Source: Bacteriovoracaceae bacterium
GTDB taxonomy: Bacteria; Bdellovibrionota; Bacteriovoracia; Bacteriovoracales; Bacteriovoracaceae
Assembly (NCBI GenBank): GCA_947461175.1
Contig: CANHIY010000016.1
Coordinates: 1-33,747, forward strand
Length of the DNA: 33,747 nt
Direction of reading: 5' to 3'
In this document: piece by piece, positions 25,891 through 33,360 of the stretch
Numbering within the stretch: the first letter of the stretch is position 1
Layout: every line of letters starts with the position of its first letter
Notes under the pieces: generated by a model
What the model was told of the DNA's origin: nothing
The model's input: only the letters and a program-made list of their open reading frames with translations
Databases searched by the model: none
Made by a program: the position numbers and the translations under genes

Positions 25891-27612
25891 GTGACCTATT
25901 TAGAAAATTCCAAAACATTTGATCCTTTAAGACCAGGTGAGCAGTGGTTTTATTATTGGAGAACTTCAGCTGTTCTCTGGGAAAGCCAAATTTTGCAGTT
26001 TCCCAAGGATGAGTTTGTGTTTTTGCCACTCTATTGGGGGTTGCACGCCGAGTCAGTAGCCAATTGGGATTTTGGACAAACCCTACCTGAAAGGGATCTC
26101 TTACGGTTGCATGAGATATTAACGCAGCATGGTCGCAAATATTGCTGGATTATTCCTCTCTCTCCGGCCCCATTTTTTCCGAATGGAGGAATTCCAGCCT
26201 CTGCAGCAAGATCGCTCTCTCTAGATAAAAATGGAGTTCAATTAGCAGTTCTTGATCACGAAATGAACCTGAATAAGATATTCTCTTTTTTTGAGCCCAA
26301 AGTTTTTGGCTCCTACACAGGTTTTTTAAAAGAGTTTGGACATTTTTTGAGAAAAAATAAAATGAAATCTCCAGTTTGGGGAACAGAACTTTTTTATTAT
26401 CAAGATGGAAAAAATCATTCATTTTTTGATGACCAATCCCTAGCTTTTGAGCAAGGTTTTTCTAGGTTTCTTAAGGCCCTTCATTCAGAAAACTTAGAGA
26501 TTTCTGATGCCAAATCGGAAAAACACTTAAAACAAAAATACACCGATGAGGTTAAGAAACTCTTCACGAGCACTGCTGAAGAAGCCTTGGGTTCCATATG
26601 GATGGGAGTTCAAAAGATAGTTATATTAGGGTCAAGCCCTAAAGATACCATCCTACGTTCAATCCCAAGCGGGAAATCCCAGTTGGAGTACGCAAAAGAT
26701 CTCTTTTATCAATTAACCAACTCATTTTTTATCTCCAGTGCTCTTTTGACAGCTGAAGAAAAAAAAGATCTTTTAAATTCCATGATTGTAGAAAATTTTG
26801 GTCATAAGGAAATTCAACAAAAATATAATTTAGAGCCACCTCATTCTTATAACCAGGGGTTGAGTCAGGAGTTTGTCCCTTATAGCGTTATTGACTTATT
26901 TGGATCTACAAGCAGGGGCAGTTTTAGCTCCACAAAGTTACTGAGTTATCTTCATTCAAACTTTAAATCTCTTTACACGGTACAGGCTGAATTCCCTTTT
27001 CACCAGGAGTGGATAGATGCAAACCAAGCAAGGATAAAGTTGTTTAATGGAGCGGAACTTAATCGAGGAACCTTTTCTCAGCTTTTAAAACTTTTTATGA
27101 TGGGACAGCGGATTCTACTGGATAGAACTGGGCTGTCAGAAGATCTAGAAAAGAAACTACAAATATTTTTAGTAGAGAATAATATTAAAATACAGTCAGT
27201 AAACTTCATCACTTCTATTGAAATTTGTGAATTAGGTGAGGGAGTGCTTATTATTTTTCAGGGCGATAGGCTTAATGAAAATCCCCAAGCAGAACTATTC
27301 TGGCCTCAAATTTTCAAGTTTTTTGATCTCTCCCAGCCAGAAGTCACTATGGATCCTGATGTTTTTAGTGTCTGGAAAATACGTGCCACTTCTCCTCATG
27401 AACTCTCATATCTTAATGTTCGTAGGCTGAATTTGTATAATCCCACTAGTTATAAAAAAATAGTGACCATCAGGACACATAAACATTTTGCTTTCATGAA
27501 AATGATCGATCCATCCAGAGCAAATGCCAAATCTACTCCATCTGGAGTTGATGTCGAAATTTTACCTCAAGGAAAAATTGCACTGGATTTTGGACACTAT
27601 GAGGACACCTGA
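25891..27612 (+). CDS. Unrecognised 573-aa protein, possibly glycosidase-like
   Basis: 573 residues, no signal peptide and no membrane span. I do not recognise it with confidence. The N-terminal part loosely follows the beginning of clan-A glycosidases such as GH42: WDFGQTLPERDLLRLHEIL, then HGRKYCWIIPLSPAPFFPNG, then SLSLDKNG, and later SPVWGTELFYY where such enzymes carry an active-site Glu. Residues about 385-475 (RILLDRTGLSEDLEKKLQIF, GVLIIFQGDRL) look like an alpha/beta domain, and the last 80 like a beta domain. That order also resembles GH42, but no catalytic pair can be proven. The start is GTG at 25891 with AGTGGGA upstream; an ATG at 25884 is out of frame. It is coupled to the 130-aa gene (TGATG). 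Confidence 0.8.
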   Translation: MTYLENSKTFDPLRPGEQWFYYWRTSAVLWESQILQFPKDEFVFLPLYWGLHAESVANWDFGQTLPERDLLRLHEILTQHGRKYCWIIPLSPAPFFPNGGIPASAARSLSLDKNGVQLAVLDHEMNLNKIFSFFEPKVFGSYTGFLKEFGHFLRKNKMKSPVWGTELFYYQDGKNHSFFDDQSLAFEQGFSRFLKALHSENLEISDAKSEKHLKQKYTDEVKKLFTSTAEEALGSIWMGVQKIVILGSSPKDTILRSIPSGKSQLEYAKDLFYQLTNSFFISSALLTAEEKKDLLNSMIVENFGHKEIQQKYNLEPPHSYNQGLSQEFVPYSVIDLFGSTSRGSFSSTKLLSYLHSNFKSLYTVQAEFPFHQEWIDANQARIKLFNGAELNRGTFSQLLKLFMMGQRILLDRTGLSEDLEKKLQIFLVENNIKIQSVNFITSIEICELGEGVLIIFQGDRLNENPQAELFWPQIFKFFDLSQPEVTMDPDVFSVWKIRATSPHELSYLNVRRLNLYNPTSYKKIVTIRTHKHFAFMKMIDPSRANAKSTPSGVDVEILPQGKIALDFGHYEDT

Positions 27613-28004
27613 TGGCACTTAAGTTGATTTATCACTTTCAAACTTCTCAAAACCATGAGGACGAATTTGTTCCCGCCAGTTACGGAGTTGTTTATTTCTT
27701 TTCAGATGAAGGATTTTTAGACAAAGATTTTCTCAGAGAACTTGCGAGATCTGTTAACCCCGGTACTAGTGATGAGCACCTGACTTTTCCTAATCTCGAT
27801 GACCTGAAAGGATTTGCTCTGCGTGCTTGTCAGGAATTATCTGAAAGAGATGTCCGTCTTATTTCAGTTCAGGATTACAACATAGGTATTGACAGCGCCA
27901 AGGATCTGGTTTCACTACAAGGCATATTCAACAAGTATGGTGAACTCATTCAAAATGAATCTGCTAAGAAAAAAGGAATTATGGCGAAATTCTTCAAAGC
28001 CTGA
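27612..28004 (+). CDS. Unknown 130-aa partner protein
   Basis: 130 residues, soluble, with no recognised domain. Strand-like starts (LKLIYHFQ, YGVVYFFSD) and helices (LRELARSV, GFALRACQELSER) suggest a small alpha/beta protein with a Lys-rich end (SAKKKGIMAKFFKA). Its ATG overlaps the upstream TGA by one base, so it is translated with the 573-aa protein and may form a complex with it (inference). A candidate rlmN promoter follows, so the pair looks like its own transcription unit. Confidence 0.75.
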   Translation: MALKLIYHFQTSQNHEDEFVPASYGVVYFFSDEGFLDKDFLRELARSVNPGTSDEHLTFPNLDDLKGFALRACQELSERDVRLISVQDYNIGIDSAKDLVSLQGIFNKYGELIQNESAKKKGIMAKFFKA

Positions 28005-28024
28005 TTCTTCTGCTGTCCATTATC

Positions 28025-28052
28025 CTGAAAATTCAATTTTGATGTATATAAT
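28025..28052 (+). promoter_or_regulatory. Candidate promoter for rlmN
   Basis: CTGAAA (28025-28030), 16 bases, then a perfect TATAAT (28047-28052), 62 bases before the rlmN ATG. Confidence 0.45.
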
Positions 28053-28114
28053 AATCACCCGTTAAAGGGCATTTCCCTTGCAAATCCGGACTCCTTCCCT
28101 TACAAATATGCCAT

Positions 28115-29233
28115 ATGAAACCATCTTTTTTTGACCTAACTTATGATGAGTTAAAAACTCTATTAAAAGAGAAAGGATTTTCTCCCTTTGGAGCGACTCA
28201 AATATTCGATTGGGTTTACAAGAAGGGTGTCTATGATCCCTTTAAATGGACTAATGTCTCAAAGGCGAGTCAGCAGTATTTTTCTGAAACTTATGACTTA
28301 TCACTTCTAAAAGTTGTCTGGAATGGGTTGTCTAAAGACGGTACCAGGAAATTTCTTGTTAAAATGAGTGACGGACAAACTGTTGAGAGTGTTGCCATCC
28401 CAGCGAGGGATCGTCTTACCCTTTGCATTTCCTCCCAAGTCGGGTGTGCTGTTGGATGCACTTTTTGTCATACAGCGACTCAAGGATTAAAACGACATCT
28501 TAAGACCAGTGAAGTTGTGCTCCAATTTGTTACAATCCAAAATTGGCTCAAGGAGACGGTGGGAGTAGAGGAAAAAATCACCAATATCGTTTACATGGGA
28601 CAAGGAGAACCTCTTCATAACTTTGAAAATATGAAAAAAGCAACACTTGTTTTTATGAATGAAAAGGGATTGGGATTAGGACAAAGAAGAATCACTCTTT
28701 CGACCTCTGGGCTTGTCCCGGCGATTGAAAAAATGGCCCAAGATTTTCCTCCGGTTAATATTGCACTCTCTCTTCACTCCGCTAGAAATGACGTTCGGAC
28801 TGAACTCATGCCTATTAACAAAGTCTATGATCTAGAAAGGCTATTTAAAGCGATTAAGATGATTCCCTTAAAGGCACACCGCCGTATCACATATGAGTAT
28901 CTTCTTATTGAAGGCATGAATGATTCAATGGATGATGTGATCGCTTTGTCGGGTCTCTTAAATTCAAAAGAATCAAAAATCAATCTCATACCATTTAATG
29001 AGTTTCCTGGCTCTAAGTACAAAAGACCTTCTGAGCAAAAAATCATGTGGTTTTTAGATCAGATGATTAAGAGAGGATTTACTTGTACAATTAGAACGAC
29101 CAAAGGCAGTGATATATTAGCCGCCTGTGGGCAGTTGAAGTCAGAGTTCGAAAAGCTAAATCTTTGGGATGGCAATTCTCAGGTGATTATTCCGAGTATT
29201 GCCAGTACCGTACTTCAGAACCAGGCTCTATAG
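28115..29233 (+). CDS. rlmN: 23S rRNA (A2503-C2)/tRNA A37 methyltransferase, radical SAM
   Basis: 372 residues, normal length. Methylates C2 of A2503 in 23S rRNA and often A37 in tRNAs. Radical-SAM cluster motif C111-AVG-C115-TF-C118, the GQGEPLHN SAM-binding motif, and the C-terminal ILAACGQL carrying the Cys that forms the covalent RNA adduct. These favour RlmN over the resistance methylase Cfr, as does the plain chromosomal context. No clear ribosome site precedes the ATG at 28115; the leader is pyrimidine-rich. Its last 47 bases overlap the small secreted-protein gene on the other strand. Confidence 0.95.
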   Translation: MKPSFFDLTYDELKTLLKEKGFSPFGATQIFDWVYKKGVYDPFKWTNVSKASQQYFSETYDLSLLKVVWNGLSKDGTRKFLVKMSDGQTVESVAIPARDRLTLCISSQVGCAVGCTFCHTATQGLKRHLKTSEVVLQFVTIQNWLKETVGVEEKITNIVYMGQGEPLHNFENMKKATLVFMNEKGLGLGQRRITLSTSGLVPAIEKMAQDFPPVNIALSLHSARNDVRTELMPINKVYDLERLFKAIKMIPLKAHRRITYEYLLIEGMNDSMDDVIALSGLLNSKESKINLIPFNEFPGSKYKRPSEQKIMWFLDQMIKRGFTCTIRTTKGSDILAACGQLKSEFEKLNLWDGNSQVIIPSIASTVLQNQAL

Positions 29234-29447
29234 GAATCTCTTTTGCTGGTTCATCTCCAGTTTTTTCAGATCCTTTTTTCTTGATTTTTGCTCCGGCCAC
29301 TGAACGTTGAGCATCTGATTCTTCAACTGGTTTTTCGACCTTAAATCCCTCAGCATCTGACATGGAATCATGGGCGATCGAAAGATCTCTTTTTGCAAAA
29401 GCTGCAGATGATACCAACAAAAGCCCTAAGATGAGTGTCTTTTTCAT
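29187..29447 (-). CDS. Small secreted hydrophilic protein (unknown)
   Basis: 86 residues. A clear signal peptide, MKKTLILGLLLVSSAAFA, is cleaved before KRDLS. The mature part of about 68 residues is charged and disordered-looking (Lys/Glu/Ser-rich, AKIKKKGSEKTGDEPAKEI) with no cysteines. A strong AAAGGA ribosome site precedes the ATG, which with the signal peptide argues it is real despite the 3' overlap with rlmN. Function unknown; periplasmic or secreted. Confidence 0.72.
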   Translation of the reverse strand: MKKTLILGLLLVSSAAFAKRDLSIAHDSMSDAEGFKVEKPVEESDAQRSVAGAKIKKKGSEKTGDEPAKEIPIEPGSEVRYWQYSE

Positions 29448-29785
29448 TATGACAATCCTTTCTTTTCTCTCTTTTTTAAGAGACTTAAAACTCTCATCGG
29501 CTCCTTCCCGAAAAAATTGAAAACCTTTATACCCATCACACTAAACTCCTTCAGATAAATGTCCGTAGGGCAATATTTTGAATTTTTAACATCATTTTAA
29601 GGACTTAAGTTTTCATAAATTAAAAAGTTTTCACCCAAAATGGATTCACGAGGGGGAGGTAAATAGATTTTAATTACAAGGATGTAAGCATTTTTTGGGT
29701 GACTTTTAAGCTGGTTATAAGGAAAGTTTAACTCAAGTATTAGAAGGACTGATACATCGTTCATTCAGCTGGCGTCGGAGAGCAC
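29448..29785. other. 338-base gene-free divergent region
   Basis: The only stretch over 300 bases without a gene. It must hold the promoters of the small secreted protein (-) and the PLD-family gene (+), but no convincing pair of hexamers stands out for either. Its main feature is the long inverted repeat listed separately. No credible small ORF with a ribosome site is seen. Confidence 0.7.
29623..29707. repeat. Imperfect inverted repeat with 52-base loop
   Basis: Left arm AAAAG (29623-29627) + TTT bulge + TCACCCAAAA (29631-29640). Right arm TTTTGGGTGA (29693-29702) + CTTTT (29703-29707). This gives 10 perfect pairs plus 5 more after a 3-base bulge. The loop is purine-rich in its left half (GAGGGGGAGG). 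It could be a structured leader, a small RNA, or a two-site operator for looping. Confidence 0.55.
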
Positions 29786-31129
29786 ATGAAGTCTTGGCTA
29801 CTTGGGGCCTTAATTTTTTTTGTCACTTTTGAAGCTCGGGGAAATATCACGACATATTTTAATCAAAGAGGGGAAGTATCTTACACTGACCCTTATCGTC
29901 ACATATCTCGCTCGGGAGATAATTTAGAGGAAGTTTTACTTACTGAAATCCATTCAGCGAAAAAGTCTATTTTTATTGCCGTTCAGGAGTTTCGATTGCC
30001 TTTCGTGGCAAAGGCATTGATTGAAAAAAGCTTGGAAGGGGTAGATGTTAGGTTGGTCATTGAACATGATTATAACTTCAACGTCCTGTCTCAAAAAGAT
30101 TCTACAATTGAAGGTGAATATGAGGCTTCTAAATTAAGGGAATTGAGGGCCTTTATCGATGTCAACAAAGATGGAAGGATTCAGATAGAGGAGCTTCAAA
30201 ACCGAGACGCTATTTACATGATCCAAAAATCGAGCATTAAAATTCTTGATGATACTTCAGATTCGTCTCAAGGTTCAGGTTTGATGCACCATAAATTTAT
30301 GGTTATTGATGGTAAAACCACCATAGTAAGCACAGCAAACTTCACCATGAGTTGCATTCATGGTGATGTCTTATCTTTTCAGTCTCGGGGAAATTCTAAC
30401 TCCATGACTGTTATTCATTCAGGGAGTGTGGCAAAAATTTTTACAGAAGAGTTTATGCAAATCTGGGGAAATGGTAAAAGAGGAAATTTTGGTCAAAATA
30501 AGTCCTACCGGGGTCCTATGACCACCACTGTAAAAGGGAAAAAAATCACTATTCAATTTTCACCTACCTCGGAGCGTTTTAAGTGGGAGGAATCAGTAAA
30601 CGGATTGATTGCTCAACAAATCAAAAAGGCAAAATCAACCATCAAAGGAGCTCTCTTTGTCTTTTCTGATCAAAAATTAGCAGATGCAATGCTGGAAAAA
30701 AAAATTAACGGAGTAAAGATAGGGATTCTGGGTGAACCTAAATTTGCTTATAGAGATTATTCAGAGTTTCTAGATCTCATGGGAATAAAACTACTCAGTA
30801 CAAAATGTGTATATGAGCCATTTAACAATCCTTGGGAAGCGCCCGCAGAAGAAGTTGGGGTCACCCTCCTTGCATCCGGAGATGTTCTTCATCATAAATT
30901 TGGAGTGATTGATCATAAAACAGTCATAGTCGGTTCACAAAACTGGTCTTCCGCCGCAAATTATGTCAATGATGAAACTCTTTTGGTTATTGAAGACGAG
31001 GAGACAGCCAATTATTTTACTCAGGAATACTCTCGGCTTAAAATGAAGGCGAGGTTAGGCCCCACAAAGTGGCTTTATGATCAGGTAAGAAACTCAGAGG
31101 AATCTTGTTCCTACTACTCAAGCTATTAA
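29786..31129 (+). CDS. Secreted phospholipase-D-family protein with two HKD motifs and an EF-hand loop
   Basis: 447 residues. Signal peptide about 1-19 (FEARG-N). Two complete HxKxxxxD motifs: His168/Lys170/Asp175 and His369/Lys371/Asp376, each followed by the usual ST/GS-x-N segment (STANFT, GSQNWS). So a full bilobed active site is present. Such enzymes cut phosphodiesters: phospholipids, nucleic acid or cardiolipin-type lipids. Between the first strands and HKD1 lies a canonical EF-hand calcium loop, DVNKDGRIQIEE (125-136), suggesting calcium dependence or stabilisation, as suits a secreted enzyme. Substrate is not decidable. sppA follows after 64 bases. Confidence 0.9.
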   Translation: MKSWLLGALIFFVTFEARGNITTYFNQRGEVSYTDPYRHISRSGDNLEEVLLTEIHSAKKSIFIAVQEFRLPFVAKALIEKSLEGVDVRLVIEHDYNFNVLSQKDSTIEGEYEASKLRELRAFIDVNKDGRIQIEELQNRDAIYMIQKSSIKILDDTSDSSQGSGLMHHKFMVIDGKTTIVSTANFTMSCIHGDVLSFQSRGNSNSMTVIHSGSVAKIFTEEFMQIWGNGKRGNFGQNKSYRGPMTTTVKGKKITIQFSPTSERFKWEESVNGLIAQQIKKAKSTIKGALFVFSDQKLADAMLEKKINGVKIGILGEPKFAYRDYSEFLDLMGIKLLSTKCVYEPFNNPWEAPAEEVGVTLLASGDVLHHKFGVIDHKTVIVGSQNWSSAANYVNDETLLVIEDEETANYFTQEYSRLKMKARLGPTKWLYDQVRNSEESCSYYSSY

Positions 31130-31193
31130 TTTCTTTTTCCTTTAAATTAGAGTTATAATTAAAATTCCACAAACCTATGGAAGGAGTGTTACT

Positions 31194-32120
31194 TTGAGTC
31201 GCGAAAGGTCTAAAGGAATTGTAGGAATTTTTATTCTGGTCACCGTCTTGTTTTTTATTTTCATCATTTTTGCATTCTACACAGTCTCCCAATTAAAGGA
31301 GTCTTCCTCAATGGGTAAGAGTTTACTGGATCAGTCCAAAAATTCTCCTATTGCAGTTATTTCCATTGAGAATGAAATCATGGAATCCAGAAAAATTATT
31401 GAAATGCTTTTGAGTGCAGAAAAAGAAAAAAGTATAAAAGCAATCATTCTGAGGATTGATTCTCCGGGAGGTGCAGTGGCACCGACTCAGGAAATTTATG
31501 AAGAAGTAAAGCGTATCGATCAGAAAGTTAAACCTGTTTATGCCTCTTTTGGGACTGTTGCGGCATCGGGTGGGTATTATATTGGTGCCGCTTGCAGAAA
31601 GATTTGGGCAAATGCAGGGACTCTCACTGGATCCATCGGGGTTATCATGCAGATGGCAGACCTGTCAGAAATTTTTAAATGGGCCAAGTTTAAGCAGGAA
31701 ACAATTAAGGCGGGACGATTTAAAGATATCGGAAATCCATCGAGACCCATGACTGATGAGGAGCGCATGTTTTTGACAGAACTCTTGGCCGGGACTCATA
31801 AGCAATTTATTTCGGATATAAGTTCCGTAAGAAAAGACAGATTGAAAAAGGATATAAACGAACTTGCTCAGGGACAAATTTTTCACGGATCTGAGGCGAA
31901 GGAAGTTGGACTTGTGGATGAGGTAGGAAGCCTCTGGCAAGCCGGTCGGGCCATTCATAAAGAACTAAAAATTAAGGAAGAATTCTCCCTTCGTTTCCTA
32001 AAGCCTCAAAAAACTAAGTTTTCACTCTCAGAATTTATGCAGGAGACTGAGGACACGATTTCATTTATTAAAAGTAAACTTGAAACGAAATCAGCCCCAG
32101 CCTACTTGTTTCAGTTATAG
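31194..32120 (+). CDS. sppA: Signal peptide peptidase SppA, short form
   Basis: 308 residues, matching the single-domain SppA of Gram-positives and many delta-type bacteria. Degrades cleaved signal peptides at the membrane. One N-terminal transmembrane span (about 8-31). Nucleophile Ser125 in AASGGYY and general-base Lys177 in KAGRFKDIG, 52 residues apart exactly as in B. subtilis SppA (Ser147/Lys199). The RIDSPGGAVAPTQE segment is typical. The start is TTG at 31194, chosen because AAGGAG lies seven bases upstream. lapB follows after 9 bases. Confidence 0.94.
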   Translation: MSRERSKGIVGIFILVTVLFFIFIIFAFYTVSQLKESSSMGKSLLDQSKNSPIAVISIENEIMESRKIIEMLLSAEKEKSIKAIILRIDSPGGAVAPTQEIYEEVKRIDQKVKPVYASFGTVAASGGYYIGAACRKIWANAGTLTGSIGVIMQMADLSEIFKWAKFKQETIKAGRFKDIGNPSRPMTDEERMFLTELLAGTHKQFISDISSVRKDRLKKDINELAQGQIFHGSEAKEVGLVDEVGSLWQAGRAIHKELKIKEEFSLRFLKPQKTKFSLSEFMQETEDTISFIKSKLETKSAPAYLFQL

Positions 32121-32129
32121 AGGAGATCA

Positions 32130-33359
32130 GTGGATTACACCTTCTTATTGGAATGGGGAAAGGATCACATATTAACGGTTGTCGCAGTTGTGATAACAGT
32201 TGTCCTTATCTATCATTATGTCATTGAGAGGGATAGAGGAGTTAAATTATCAAAAAGATATAGAAACAGTATTTTTGAGGCCCAGTCCAGAATTTTTTTA
32301 AATGCTACCCAGTACCTCATTGAAGGGAATAAAGATCTAGCGATTAAAGAATTTCTTAATGCTGTTGATTTAAATCGAGAAACTATAGACACCTACTTTG
32401 CCTTGGGTGGGTTATTTCGTTCAAATGGAGAAATAGAAAAAGCTATTTCCATACACCGCTCACTGATTGCCCGTGAAAATATTTCTGAATCTACCAGAGT
32501 TCAGGCATTGAAAGAGCTGGCCCTGGATTTTGACAAGGGAGGCTTTGTTGATAAGGCAATTGAAACCTACAAGGATGTGCTGAAAATTAACCGTGATCAA
32601 CAGGACGTAATCCACTCCTTGTGCAGAATATTTGAAGATACGGAAGATTGGGATCAAGCTTACAATTACAGGATCATGCTCTCCAAAGTAGGACATGAAA
32701 ATCAGTCAGAAACCATTTCCCATATTCTGGTGCAAAAGGCTAAAGCACTTTTTGATAAGGGACAATTTAAGGCATGTTCTGAGGAATTAGAAGATGCCTT
32801 TAGGTTTGCTCCCTCGGTCTCTGCAAAAATTTTACGTCTCCGCTTATATCTGGTCCTGGGAAATATGGAAGATGCAAACGGTTTACTGCTTGAGCTACTA
32901 AAAGAGCATCCTATGTATGCAACCTTTATTTTCGTTTCTCTGGACCATTTTAATGAAAAACTTCAACAATCACTTGATTATAAAGACAGGCTTTCTCAAC
33001 TTAAGAATTATTTTCTCTCAATAGATGATGTCGATCTTATGACCTCACCCTCTGTGATATTGTCTAAAATTCGATTGTTAAAAGATTTAAAAAAATCAAA
33101 TGATGCTTTCCTGCTTCTGGATAGTTGGATGAAAAATCATGGCCAATCAGATGTACTTAATGTGGAATACATAAAAATTTTAATTGAGGTAGGACAAGTC
33201 GAAGAGGCCCTAAACCATACTAAATCTCTACTTACTAACCTTCATAGTTCTCTTACCAGACATTATTGTTCTCAGTGCGGTTATAATTCGGATGAAATCT
33301 TTTGGCGTTGTCCACAATGTCATAACTGGGAAACTATTCAGTTCCGATGGAAGGTTTAA
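32130..33359 (+). CDS. lapB: LapB (YciM)-like TPR protein with rubredoxin-type zinc domain
   Basis: 409 residues. One N-terminal membrane helix (about 12-28), then TPR repeats across about 45-350 (AIKEFLNAVDLNRETIDTYF, AISIHRSLIA, AIETYKDVLKIN). At the C-terminus is a rubredoxin-like metal knuckle with C380-x2-C383 and C394-x2-C397. This is the LapB layout. In E. coli LapB controls LpxC turnover and so lipopolysaccharide synthesis; the same role is likely but not shown here. The start is GTG at 32130 with AGAGGAG upstream. An SH3-like secreted protein follows with one base between stop and start. Confidence 0.9.
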   Translation: MDYTFLLEWGKDHILTVVAVVITVVLIYHYVIERDRGVKLSKRYRNSIFEAQSRIFLNATQYLIEGNKDLAIKEFLNAVDLNRETIDTYFALGGLFRSNGEIEKAISIHRSLIARENISESTRVQALKELALDFDKGGFVDKAIETYKDVLKINRDQQDVIHSLCRIFEDTEDWDQAYNYRIMLSKVGHENQSETISHILVQKAKALFDKGQFKACSEELEDAFRFAPSVSAKILRLRLYLVLGNMEDANGLLLELLKEHPMYATFIFVSLDHFNEKLQQSLDYKDRLSQLKNYFLSIDDVDLMTSPSVILSKIRLLKDLKKSNDAFLLLDSWMKNHGQSDVLNVEYIKILIEVGQVEEALNHTKSLLTNLHSSLTRHYCSQCGYNSDEIFWRCPQCHNWETIQFRWKV

Positions 33360-33360
33360 A

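Noticed and set aside
28065-28079. AAGGG-CATTT-CCCTT hairpin before rlmN
   Set aside because: Five pairs and no T-run; neither a terminator nor a known riboswitch.
28115-29233. Possible Cfr resistance methylase
   Set aside because: Sequence layout and plain chromosomal context fit housekeeping RlmN; no mobile element is near.
29682-29687. ATG followed directly by TAA in the inverted-repeat loop (start-stop)
   Set aside because: The purine-rich GGGGGAGG is over 20 bases away, too far to serve it.
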